Origin: Actinomycetes bacterium
GTDB taxonomy: Bacteria; Actinomycetota; Acidimicrobiia; Acidimicrobiales; Palsa-688
DNA length: 10,626 bases
Direction: 5' to 3'
NCBI GenBank assembly: GCA_021846485.1
Contig: JAJZWW010000080.1
Location: 1 to 10,626, forward strand
Below are positions 1 through 5,571 of the stretch, in pieces. The first letter of the stretch is position 1; each line of letters opens with the position of its first letter. Under the pieces are notes generated by a model. It did not search any database and had not been told where the DNA came from. It saw nothing but the letters and a program-made list of their open reading frames with translations. The position numbers and the translations under genes are program-made.

Positions 1-68
1 GAGGGTTCGCCGCCGCCTGCCGGCGAGCCGAGGCACGATTAGCGGAGATGGAGAGTGAGCAGCGATGA
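1..68 (+). CDS. C-terminal end of a probable HigB/Gp49-type toxin (partial)
   Basis: The gene is cut by the left edge of the window. In the frame starting at base 3, the last 21 residues read GFAAACRRAEARLAEMESEQR and end at a TGA (66-68) that overlaps the ATG of the next gene (65-67), giving an ATGA coupling. A basic, helical tail of the RRAEARLAEME kind is typical of the end of phage Gp49/HigB-like RelE-superfamily toxins. These mRNA-cleaving toxins are usually encoded just upstream of an XRE antitoxin, which is what follows here. The other two frames stop at 40-42 and 56-58 and show nothing recognisable. With only 21 residues the assignment rests mainly on context: the overlap and the antitoxin-like neighbour. 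Confidence 0.5.
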   Translation, partial: GFAAACRRAEARLAEMESEQR

Positions 69-382
69 GCAAGCTGTCGGAGTCCAAGACCGGGGATCAG
101 CTCCGGGCTGAGGACTTGAAGGACCCCGAGGTTGCCGCCGAGCTGGCCCGCACCGCGGTGGCGAACCAACTCGCCATCCTGGTCATCCAGTACCGGGTAG
201 AGCACGGCCTAACCCAGACCGCTCTTGCCCGCCAGCTCGGGATGCGCCAGCCCGCCATCGCCCGCCTGGAGGCTGGCGACCACGAGCCGTCGGTCGCCAT
301 GCTCGCACGGCTGGCGAAGAAGCTGGGCCTCGCCCTCCGCTTAGACCTGACTCCGGACTCCGTAGAGCTCGTCTCCGCCTGA
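65..382 (+). CDS. XRE-family antitoxin/regulator (HigA-like)
   Basis: A 105-residue protein with one Cro/C1-type helix-turn-helix spanning about residues 37-93. The core reads HGLTQTALARQLGMRQPAIARLEAG, with TQTALARQLGM as helix 2, the turn, then QPAIARLEAG as recognition helix. The first 35 residues are charged and probably form the extension that contacts the toxin. Small single-HTH proteins of this length encoded directly after a HigB/Gp49-type toxin are HigA antitoxins: they neutralise the toxin and repress their own operon. The ATG overlaps the stop of the upstream partial gene by 4 nt, so translation is likely coupled. If the partial toxin is misread, this would simply be a small XRE transcriptional regulator. 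No operator can be identified because the operon promoter lies outside the window. Confidence 0.8.
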   Translation: MSKLSESKTGDQLRAEDLKDPEVAAELARTAVANQLAILVIQYRVEHGLTQTALARQLGMRQPAIARLEAGDHEPSVAMLARLAKKLGLALRLDLTPDSVELVSA

Positions 383-402
383 CGCCCGGCCCGCGGTCAG
401 GC
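377..402 (+). terminator. Hairpin at the end of the antitoxin gene, probable terminator
   Basis: GCCTGAC (377-383) is perfectly complementary to GTCAGGC (396-402), a 7-bp stem with a 12-nt GC-rich loop. It starts on the stop codon of the antitoxin gene (TGA 380-382). There is no T tract, which is common for actinobacterial terminators but weakens the call. Confidence 0.45.
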
Positions 403-632
403 AGCCCGACGAAGCTCCGACCAGGGACTTTCCCCGGCGAGGGGGCGTGGACCTCGGGTCCAAGTCGGTCCTCCGACACTGACTTTTGCCCACGGGCGTT
501 GCGGCTGGCGCGTCCGAGGTCGGGCCGGTGCTTGGCCGTGGGCCCCACGACAGCGGGCCGTTGCCTCCCCCCGGGAACCCGAGGAGATGGGGCACGCGGG
601 GGGTACGCCGCTCGGTGTGGCCCGGAACCTCT
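403..632. other. Non-coding spacer with two small inverted repeats
   Basis: No convincing gene is seen in this spacer between the antitoxin gene and the tRNA; the open frames in it have no recognisable domain. Two local structures stand out. TGGACC-TCG-GGTCCA (448-462) is a perfect palindrome with 6-bp arms that could be a protein-binding site. GTCGG-TCCT-CCGAC (464-477) is a small hairpin followed by CTTTT (483-487), which resembles a weak plus-strand terminator. No promoter for a plus-strand gene is evident. Confidence 0.4.
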
Positions 633-669
633 GCCGTCGAAAGTAGCTCTGAGCAGCACTTTCGCCGGC
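633..669 (-). terminator. Strong hairpin just past the tRNA-Val 3' end
   Basis: GCCG-t-CGAAAGT (633-644) pairs with ACTTTCG-c-CGGC (658-669): eleven base pairs interrupted by one mismatch (T637 x C665), around a 13-nt loop. On the minus strand it starts 4 nt after the tRNA discriminator base, so it fits a transcription terminator or a 3' processing structure for the tRNA precursor. It lacks a U tract. Confidence 0.55.
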
Positions 670-672
670 CGG

Positions 673-746
673 TGGGCGGTAGAGGACTCGAACCTCCGAC
701 CTCAGCCGTGTGAAGGCTGCGCTCTAACCAACTGAGCTAACCGCCC
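673..746 (-). tRNA. tRNA-Val (anticodon CAC)
   Basis: Read on the minus strand, GGGCGGT (746-740) pairs with ACCGCCC (680-674) as a perfect 7-bp acceptor stem, with discriminator A (673). The D arm reads TAGCTCAGTTGGTTAGAGC. The anticodon arm is CAGCC-TTCACAC-GGCTG, giving anticodon CAC, which decodes the valine codon GUG. The T arm contains the canonical GGTTCGAGTCC. The 74-nt length is normal. The terminal CCA is not fully encoded (CCG follows the discriminator), so it must be completed by the CCA-adding enzyme. A possible minus-strand -10 (TAGCGT, complement of 771-776) lies about 25 nt upstream, without a clear -35. Confidence 0.97.
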
Positions 747-865
747 GGGCCTACGGGGGACCGGGAGCGGACGCTACTCCAATCGCTCGCCCGGCAGCCA
801 CCGGCGATCGCGGTCGCTCGGTCAGGCTTTGTCTGCTTCGAACCCCTCGGGTGGGGGAGGGGCGG

Positions 866-871
866 TACCCT
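866..871 (+). promoter_or_regulatory. -10 element of a leaderless-type promoter
   Basis: TACCCT matches the TANNNT -10 pattern and ends 6 nt before the A of the ATG at 878, so transcription would start at or next to the start codon. No Shine-Dalgarno lies between. No good -35 is visible. This promoter is the main reason for preferring the start at 878 over the GTG at 851. Confidence 0.5.
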
Positions 872-877
872 CGTGGC

Positions 878-1375
878 ATGTCGCGGCACCACTACGGGGC
901 CCTCGCCTCGGTGATCGTCGGGTGGGTGCTGCTACGCCTGTTCGCCGTCCCGGTGGTCCGGGCCGCCAGTGCTCTCGGCGGCCACAGCCGCGGCGGTGAC
1001 GTGGCCGTCGGAGTACTGGTCGCCGCAGTGCCCTTCGTAGTGCTCGTCGGCTACTCCCTCGTCCGCCTGACCGGCCGCTCGGTGCTCCTGTCGCGGCGAG
1101 CGGTGCGCGCCGTGGTCTGGTTGGGCTGGTTCGCCGGCGGGGGCGTGATGGGCCTCCTGCCGTACTCCCGCATGGGGGCCGAGCTGAGCCTGCGCACCGA
1201 GGAGACTCGCGACGCCCCCGGTTTCCTGCATGGCATGGACATGACGATCCTCGTCGGGGTGCTGGTCACCATCGCGCTGCTGCTCGTCGCCCTTCGCGTC
1301 AGGCCCGACCACGACACCAGCGCGATCGAGTGGATCGAGCACCAGGTGGAGGACGAGGCCGAGACCGACGCCTGA
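878..1375 (+). CDS. Unrecognised four-helix membrane protein
   Basis: A 165-residue protein of unknown function; I do not recognise a family. Four hydrophobic segments are visible at about residues 8-30, 43-64, 76-95 and 122-140. The first loop is short, and a longer hydrophilic loop of about 25 residues (97-121) separates helices 3 and 4. The last 25 residues are soluble and acidic (EWIEHQVEDEAETDA). Arginines cluster in the loop between helices 2 and 3 (about 63-77) and after helix 4. No catalytic motif or metal site is evident. It stands alone, transcribed away from the tRNA and followed by a hairpin at 1415-1437, so it is probably monocistronic. An in-frame GTG at 851 would add nine residues, but the -10 box at 866-871 argues for 878. 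Confidence 0.7.
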   Translation: MSRHHYGALASVIVGWVLLRLFAVPVVRAASALGGHSRGGDVAVGVLVAAVPFVVLVGYSLVRLTGRSVLLSRRAVRAVVWLGWFAGGGVMGLLPYSRMGAELSLRTEETRDAPGFLHGMDMTILVGVLVTIALLLVALRVRPDHDTSAIEWIEHQVEDEAETDA

Positions 1376-1414
1376 CAGGGAAGCGGCCACGGCGACCGAC
1401 CGGGGTGGGCTCGG

Positions 1415-1437
1415 GCGGTCCGCGACGGCGGGACCGC
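1415..1437 (+). terminator. GC-rich hairpin, probable terminator of the membrane-protein gene
   Basis: GCGGTCC (1415-1421) and GGACCGC (1431-1437) form a perfect 7-bp stem with a 9-nt loop, about 40 nt after the stop codon at 1375. No U tract follows. Confidence 0.45.
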
Positions 1438-1487
1438 TGCCTGTGAGGATGTGCCGGTGCTGCGTCCTGGAAGCTGGACCAGACCAG

Positions 1488-1722
1488 CGGGTGAGAGTCC
1501 CGTCCGGGTAGTCGCCGAAGAGCCCGGTAGCAGGCCCCGGTGCGTCGCGGGGACGCGGCGGGCTGACGGGACCTCTTTGGGAGGGAGCAAACGTGCGGGC
1601 CGTAGTGCCACCAGGCACGAGTCCTGCAGCCTCGTCACATCCGCCGTGGGGGAGCCGAGCCGTTCGTACGGATTGAAAGGGGGATGGGGAACCTCCGGGC
1701 TCGCAAGAGCACCGCGCCCCTG
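1488..1722 (+). ncRNA. Candidate structured RNA, class unknown
   Basis: A gene-free stretch ending just before the Nudix gene that folds extensively on paper. GTCCCGTC (1497-1504) is perfectly complementary to GACGGGAC (1565-1572); with A1496 bulged, three more pairs form (GAG 1493-1495 with CTC 1573-1575). Inside this stem are two hairpins: CCGGG/CCCGG (1504-1508/1523-1527, or 4 bp if C1504 stays in the outer stem) and GCGTC/GACGC (1542-1546/1552-1556) stacked under GCCC/GGGC (1534-1537/1560-1563), i.e. a three-way junction. Further stems: GTGCC/GGCAC (1605-1609/1614-1618), ATCCG/CGGAT (1639-1643/1669-1673), and GGGCTC-GCAA-GAGC-a-CC (1697-1713), a GNRA-capped hairpin with bulged A1711. The motifs GTGAGAGTCCC, GGGCCGTAGTG and CGTACGGATTGAAAGGGGG remind me of bacterial group II introns, but no canonical domain V and no reverse transcriptase are present. 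It could also be a mobile-element RNA or a leader of the Nudix operon. Confidence 0.45.
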
Positions 1723-1729
1723 ACTGCCA

Positions 1730-2398
1730 GTGACATCGGGTGGATCGGCAGGCGAGGGGCTGCGAGCCGCGATGCGCGCGGCGATCGCCGCCCGGAACCC
1801 GGTGGACGCCCGCGAGGCGGCCGGCCGGGAGCGGGCGCTGGCCGAGCTGGACCGCCTCCGGGACCCCTTCGACCGCCACGCCGACCCGGTCCACGTGACC
1901 GGCTCGGGGGTGGTCACCGGTCCCGGCGGGGTGCTCCTGCTCCGCCACCGGCTGCTCGGGATCTGGGTGCAGCCCGGCGGCCACCTCGAGGCGGGGGAGA
2001 CCCCCTGGGAGGCGGCGCTGCGGGAGACCACCGAGGAGACCGGCCTCGAGGTGGCCCTCGCGGCTCCCGGCGGGGGCGGGGCCGTGGCGGACCCGCCGGC
2101 GCTGGCCCACCTCGACGTGCACCGCTCGGCGGGGGGGCACACCCACCTCGACCTGCGTTACCAGCTCGTCGTGAAGGGCGACCCCACCCCGAGACCTGCG
2201 CCACGGGAGAGCCAGGAGGTCGCCTGGTACGCCCTCGACGAGGCGCTGGGGGTGGCCGACCCAGGGCTTCGGGGGTTCCTGGAGAGCCTTGCCCGCCAAG
2301 GCCAGCCGGGGAGCACGGTGAGTAGGGCCCCGACCGCTCACGGGTGGCTTCATCGGGTGCCAGCCGTGTACCAGCCGCCGGGGCGGGCGGCCCGGTGA
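1730..2398 (+). CDS. Nudix hydrolase
   Basis: A 222-residue protein with a clear Nudix box at residues 84-106: G84-x5-E90-x7-R98-E99-x2-E102-E103-x-G105 (GHLEAGE, then RETTEETGL). The glutamates bind the Mg2+ that activates water for hydrolysis of a nucleoside diphosphate linked to another group. The only irregularity is T100 where an aliphatic residue is usual. The Nudix fold covers about residues 52-195; the last 25-30 residues look like a low-conservation tail. The substrate cannot be read from the sequence. GTG 1730 gives the full frame, but ATG 1772 (residue 15) is a reasonable alternative and neither has a good Shine-Dalgarno. Its TGA (2396-2398) overlaps the GTG of the next gene (2395), so the two are translationally coupled. 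Candidate structured RNA lies immediately upstream. Confidence 0.85.
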   Translation: MTSGGSAGEGLRAAMRAAIAARNPVDAREAAGRERALAELDRLRDPFDRHADPVHVTGSGVVTGPGGVLLLRHRLLGIWVQPGGHLEAGETPWEAALRETTEETGLEVALAAPGGGGAVADPPALAHLDVHRSAGGHTHLDLRYQLVVKGDPTPRPAPRESQEVAWYALDEALGVADPGLRGFLESLARQGQPGSTVSRAPTAHGWLHRVPAVYQPPGRAAR

Positions 2399-2958
2399 GC
2401 GGCCGCCCGGCGCTCGACGCCGTGGTGGTGGGGGCCGGGCTGGCCGCCGCCCGGCAGCTGCAGGAAGCCGGCCGGAGGGTGCGCGTGCTGGAGGCCTCCG
2501 ATGGGGTCGGGGGCCGGGTGCGATCCGACCGGGTGGAGGGCTTCGTGCTCGACGGCGGTCTCCAGGTCCTGCTCACCGCCTACCCGGGGGCCCGCCGGAT
2601 GCTCGACTACGCCCCCCTGGGGCTCCGGGCGTTCGAGCCGGGAGCGCTCATCCGCCACGGCGGCCGATGGATCGAGCCGCTCAAACCCGGGGACGGCGCC
2701 AGCGGGTCCCTCGACTCCGCGGTCCGCCGGCAGCTGCGAGAGTGGTTCGGCGAGGAGGTCGACACGTGGCGGCTGCTCCGCGTCGACCGCATCGAGCACG
2801 CCCATCCCCTGCAGCAGCCTGAGACGGTGGCGCCGCCGCCGCCCGCCCGTCCGGCCGAGGGACTGCTGGTCTGCGGTGGTCACCGCACCGACGCCTCTGT
2901 ACAGGGGGCGCTGCGCTCGGGGCACCTCGCGGCGCAAGGGATCCTGACGGCGAGATGA
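2395..2958 (+). pseudogene. FAD-dependent amine-oxidase-type protein lacking its middle (degraded or minimised)
   Basis: From GTG 2395 (overlapping the Nudix stop, GTGA) a 187-residue product is read without frameshift. Residues 1-95 match the N-terminus of flavin amine oxidase/protoporphyrinogen-oxidase-like enzymes: a dinucleotide-binding strand, then LEASDGVGGRVRSD and LDGGLQVLLTAYPGARR. Residues about 108-187 match the C-terminal end, including LLVCGGHRTDASVQGALRSG, the segment that closes over FAD. Family members are usually 400-500 residues, so about 200 central residues, including the substrate domain, are missing around residues 95-108. The FAD motif is also damaged: GAGLAAARQL stands where the family has GAGLAGLAAARRL, so the third glycine of GxGxxG is lost, consistent with a 9-nt in-frame deletion. 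It is most likely a non-functional remnant. A true minimal protein cannot be excluded because the frame stays open and codon use looks normal. Confidence 0.75.
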
Positions 2959-2993
2959 CCGGCCACCGCGCTCTGCCGGTGCCGGCCAGGTCA
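2956..2993. terminator. Hairpin between convergent genes, probable bidirectional terminator
   Basis: TGACCGGCC (2956-2964) pairs with GGCC-a-GGTCA (2984-2993) with a single bulged A2988, and an inner ACCG/CGGT stem (2965-2968/2977-2980) extends it. It begins on the stop codon of the FAD-enzyme remnant and lies 55 nt past the stop of the thioredoxin-like gene on the other strand, so it can serve both. No U tract is present. Confidence 0.5.
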
Positions 2994-3047
2994 CCCCGGT
3001 CGTTCCTGTCAAGCCCGGCGGCCGGCCCGCCAGCCCGCTCCCCCGGG

Positions 3048-3584
3048 TCAGGTCCTGCAGCCGGCCAGGGCGACCAGCTCCTCCCAGCTCCCCGCCGGAC
3101 CCTCGCCGACCACCCGCCCGGCCTCGACGACCGCGAACCACGGCGCGCCCGGGACCGCGTAGGCGAGCCACGCCTCCGAGCTCATCACCACCGCGACCGT
3201 CTCACCCGCGAGGCCGGCGAGTCCCCGGCGACTCTCGGTGCTGGGGCTTGGCGTGACCACCGTCACCGGGTACCCGGGGCTCTCGCCCCGGGCCAGCGGC
3301 GCCCAGAAGTCCCGGCACGGGCTGCACGAGCCAGTCAGGAAGGCGAGGACCGCGCGCTCGGGCCTCCCGGGGGCGGTCGCCGACGAGCCCGCCAAGCTGA
3401 CGCCGCGAACCGGCGGCGCGGGGTGCCCGACCAGCGGCTCGCGCGTTGGGGGACCCGCTGGGCGCGACGGCGGGGCGGTGGCGTCGACGAGGCGCTCCGC
3501 CGCGGTGGCCCGGCGCGCCAGACCGGCGGCGAGGAGGCCCAGTAGGGCGACGCACACGGCCAGCCCGACGGCGGCGGCTCCCAT
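3048..3584 (-). CDS. Membrane-anchored thioredoxin-fold protein (TlpA/MauD-like)
   Basis: A 178-residue protein beginning with an uncleaved-looking membrane segment (residues 3-22, followed by ARR), then a Pro/Ala-rich linker to about residue 50 and a thioredoxin-like domain. The domain opens with GHPAPPVRGVSL, the redoxin start of the AhpC/TlpA/MauD group, and carries the active site CSPC (C87, C90) in the context LAFLTGSCSPCRDFW. The cis-proline loop appears as YAVPGAPWFAVVEAGRV. The likely role is thiol-disulfide exchange on the outer face of the membrane. The specific partner is unknown. An extra cysteine sits near the C-terminus (C176). It is transcribed divergently from npdG-mshC, from a spacer of only 62 nt. 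ATG 3584 is preceded by a leaderless-type -10 rather than a Shine-Dalgarno. Confidence 0.78.
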   Translation of the reverse strand: MGAAAVGLAVCVALLGLLAAGLARRATAAERLVDATAPPSRPAGPPTREPLVGHPAPPVRGVSLAGSSATAPGRPERAVLAFLTGSCSPCRDFWAPLARGESPGYPVTVVTPSPSTESRRGLAGLAGETVAVVMSSEAWLAYAVPGAPWFAVVEAGRVVGEGPAGSWEELVALAGCRT

Positions 3585-3591
3585 CTCGTGG

Positions 3592-3597
3592 ACGGTA
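3592..3597 (-). promoter_or_regulatory. -10 element for the thioredoxin-like gene
   Basis: On the minus strand TACCGT (TANNNT) lies 7 nt before the ATG at 3584, a spacing that gives a leaderless transcript. No convincing -35 is seen. Confidence 0.4.
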
Positions 3598-3610
3598 GTC
3601 AGTGGCGCAG

Positions 3611-3640
3611 TCGACCGCCCGTCCCGGCGCGTGACAGTCT
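3611..3640 (+). promoter_or_regulatory. Possible npdG-mshC promoter
   Basis: TCGACC (3611-3616) resembles a -35, and CAGTCT (3635-3640) or GACAGT (3633-3638) could be the -10 at 18- or 16-nt spacing. CAGTCT ends 6 nt before the GTG at 3647, again fitting a leaderless start. Both hexamers are weak, so this is tentative. Confidence 0.3.
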
Positions 3641-3646
3641 CGCGGG

Positions 3647-4306
3647 GTGAGCATCGGAGTGATCGGGGCCACGGGACCGGCCGGCCAGGCCGTCGCCGTG
3701 CAGTACGCAGCGATCGGGGAGCGCGTCGTGGTCGGGTCGCGCTCGGCGGAGCGCGCCGCGGCGACCGTCGGCGAGCTCCGGGAGCGCTGGCCCGGGCGGG
3801 ACCTGGACCTGGTGGCCGGCGACAACCGGGCGGCCTGCGAAGCCGACGTCGTCGTGCTCGCCATGCCCTGGGAAGGCGTCCCCGGCACCCTCGCGGACCT
3901 GTCCGACGCCCTTCGGGGACGGCTGGTCGTCTCGATGGTCAATGCTCTCGCCAAATGGGGCCGCTACGTGGTACCCGTCGTCCCGCCCACCGGTTCGGTC
4001 AGCGCGGCCGTAGCCCTCGCCCTCCCTGAGTCGCGCGTCGCGGGGGCTTTCCACCACCTACCCGCCGGAGCCTGGGCAGACCTGGATCACCCCTTGGAGG
4101 CCGACGTGCTGGTCGTGGCGGAGCGTCGCGCCGACGCCCGGGAGGTGGTGGCCCTCGTCGACCGGCTGCCCGGCCTGCGGGGCGTCGACGCCGGCAACCT
4201 GGCCAACGCCGCCGGCATCGAGGCGCTCACCGCCACCCTGGTCGGTATCAACGTCCGCTACAAGGCCCACGCGACCCTGCGCCTCGGGGGGGTCGAGCAT
4301 GGCTGA
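3647..4306 (+). CDS. npdG: F420-dependent NADP oxidoreductase (NADPH-dependent F420 reductase)
   Basis: A 219-residue protein, the usual length for the family, that transfers hydride between NADP(H) and the deazaflavin coenzyme F420. The N-terminal Rossmann motif is IGVIGATGPAGQAVA (GxxGxxG), followed by VVVGSRSAERA, whose Ser/Arg pair suits the NADP 2'-phosphate. The middle contains VVVLAMPWEGVPGTL and the F420-side segment. The C-terminus carries the family signature VDAGNLANAAGIEALTATLVGIN with RYKAHATLRLGG. GTG 3647 is chosen because the Rossmann strand starts right after it. The stop overlaps the start of mshC by 8 nt (4299-4306), so the two genes are co-transcribed. Presence of this enzyme implies that the organism makes F420. 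Confidence 0.87.
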   Translation: MSIGVIGATGPAGQAVAVQYAAIGERVVVGSRSAERAAATVGELRERWPGRDLDLVAGDNRAACEADVVVLAMPWEGVPGTLADLSDALRGRLVVSMVNALAKWGRYVVPVVPPTGSVSAAVALALPESRVAGAFHHLPAGAWADLDHPLEADVLVVAERRADAREVVALVDRLPGLRGVDAGNLANAAGIEALTATLVGINVRYKAHATLRLGGVEHG

Positions 4307-5426
4307 CGCGATGCGGCTGTACGACACCGCCCGCCGGGCCGTCGTCGCCTTCGAGCCGGGCCCGGTGGTCACCATGTACACCTGCGGCATAACCCCCTAC
4401 GACGCCGCCCACCTCGGCCACGCCGCCACCTACCTCACCTACGACGTGCTGCAACGCCGGCTGCGGGACCGGGGTCACGAGACCCGCTGCGTGCGCAACA
4501 TCACCGACGTCGACGACGACATCCTCCGCAAGGCCCGGGGGCTGGGAGTGCACTACCTGGACCTGGCAGCCGAGGAGACCGCCCGCTTCGACGACAACAT
4601 GGCCGCCCTGGGGCTCCTCGCGTGCTGGTCCGAGCCGCGCGCCACTTCCGCGATCCCCGACATCCTCGGGTTCGTGGGCATGGTCCTCGACTCCGGCCAT
4701 GCCTACCAGGCGGGAGGGGCAGTCTATTTCGAGGTGTCGAGCTTCGAGCGCTTCGGCCAGCTGAGCCACTACGACCGGGCCACGATGCTGCGCCTCGCCG
4801 CCGAGCACGGCGGCCGGCCTGACGACCCCCACAAGCACGACCCACTCGACTTCGTTCTCTGGCAGCCGTCGGCAACCGACGAGCCGGCGTGGGACTCGCT
4901 CTGGGGACCGGGGCGCCCGGGATGGCACATCGAGTGCTCTGCTCTCGCGATGCGCGAGCTGGGAGAGACCATCGACCTGCACGGAGGTGGCAGCGACCTG
5001 GTGTTCCCCCACCACGAGTGCGAGGCGGCGCAGTCCGAGGCGGCGACGGGATCCAAGTTCGTGCGCCACTGGATGCACCAGGGCATGGTGCGCCTCGGCG
5101 GCACCAAGATGTCCAAGTCCCTCGGCAACCTGGTGTTCGTCCACGACCTCCGCAAGGAGTGGGACCCGGCCGCCATCCGCCTCGCGGTGCTCGATCACCG
5201 CTACCGGGACAGCTGGGAGTGGCAGGACGGCCTGATGCCGGCGGCCGCCGAGCGCCTGGCGGCCTGGCGGCGCGCCGGCGCCGGCGCAGCCGCGCTCGAC
5301 GAGGTGCGCGCCGCGCTCGACGACGACTTGGACACCCCCGCAGCCCTGGCGGCGATCGACCGGGCGGCCGCCGCCGGCGACGGGGTGTCCGAGGGCGCTG
5401 TCCTCCTCGGGGTGGAAGTCGGGTAG
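4299..5426 (+). CDS. mshC: Cysteine:GlcN-Ins ligase of mycothiol synthesis (MshC)
   Basis: A 375-residue class I aminoacyl-tRNA-synthetase relative that joins cysteine to glucosaminyl-inositol using ATP, the third step of mycothiol synthesis. Features in order: MYTCGITPYDAAHLGHAATY with C29 and the HIGH-type HLGH at 38-41; NITDVDD; GRPGWHIECSALA with C213; GGGSDLVFPHHE with H238/H239, so C29, C213 and H238 are the expected zinc ligands that hold cysteine; and KMSKS at 270-274. The ITPYDAAHLGHAATY wording and the end at LLGVEVG, without the longer C-terminal region of cysteinyl-tRNA synthetase (about 460 residues), distinguish it from CysS. The mycobacterial enzyme has about 20 more N-terminal residues; here no such extension is open because the frame starts within npdG. 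Translation is coupled to npdG. Confidence 0.87.
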   Translation: MADAMRLYDTARRAVVAFEPGPVVTMYTCGITPYDAAHLGHAATYLTYDVLQRRLRDRGHETRCVRNITDVDDDILRKARGLGVHYLDLAAEETARFDDNMAALGLLACWSEPRATSAIPDILGFVGMVLDSGHAYQAGGAVYFEVSSFERFGQLSHYDRATMLRLAAEHGGRPDDPHKHDPLDFVLWQPSATDEPAWDSLWGPGRPGWHIECSALAMRELGETIDLHGGGSDLVFPHHECEAAQSEAATGSKFVRHWMHQGMVRLGGTKMSKSLGNLVFVHDLRKEWDPAAIRLAVLDHRYRDSWEWQDGLMPAAAERLAAWRRAGAGAAALDEVRAALDDDLDTPAALAAIDRAAAAGDGVSEGAVLLGVEVG

Positions 5427-5479
5427 GTCGGGAGACCCGGACCGGACTGCTCGTGCTCGGACCCGAGGTACTGACAAGG

Positions 5480-5549
5480 ACTTGCCTGCTGGACGTCTTC
5501 ACCAGCCCCCACCTGCGGGTTCGAGTGCGAAACCGTCCAGCAGGCAGGT
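5480..5549. repeat. Long imperfect inverted repeat, 16-bp arms
   Basis: Bases 5480-5495 pair with 5534-5549 without gaps (one T-G wobble, T5482 with G5547), including the perfect 11-mer GCCTGCTGGAC (5484-5494) and GTCCAGCAGGC (5535-5545). The 38-nt loop holds a competing hairpin, CGGGTTCG/CGAAACCG (5516-5523/5528-5535, 7 of 8 pairs). It could terminate mshC (stop 54 nt upstream), or be a small inverted-repeat element: the left arm and adjoining loop recur at 9416-9445. Confidence 0.65.
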
Positions 5550-5571
5550 TTCTCCTCGGTAAGGACCCTTC

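Noticed and set aside
1488..1722. Cobalamin riboswitch
   Set aside because: GGGTGAGAGTCCC resembles the P5 region, but the conserved GCCACTGT box and the following core elements are not found in the right order.
1451..1723. 90-codon frame in the structured spacer
   Set aside because: Its translation has no recognisable domain and its path follows the paired RNA stems, so the RNA explanation is better.
932..2353. 473-codon open frame on the minus strand
   Set aside because: It runs antisense through the membrane protein, the structured spacer and the Nudix gene; its translation is low-complexity Pro/Gly/Arg/His with no domain. It is a high-GC shadow.
4299..5426. Cysteinyl-tRNA synthetase
   Set aside because: The CGITPYDAAHLGHAATY wording, 375-residue length and lack of the C-terminal CysS region fit MshC instead.
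5484..5549. tRNA-like gene (GGTTCGAGTGC inside a closed stem)
   Set aside because: The arms do not form a cloverleaf: there is no proper D arm, anticodon arm or 5-bp T stem, and the outer stem is too long.
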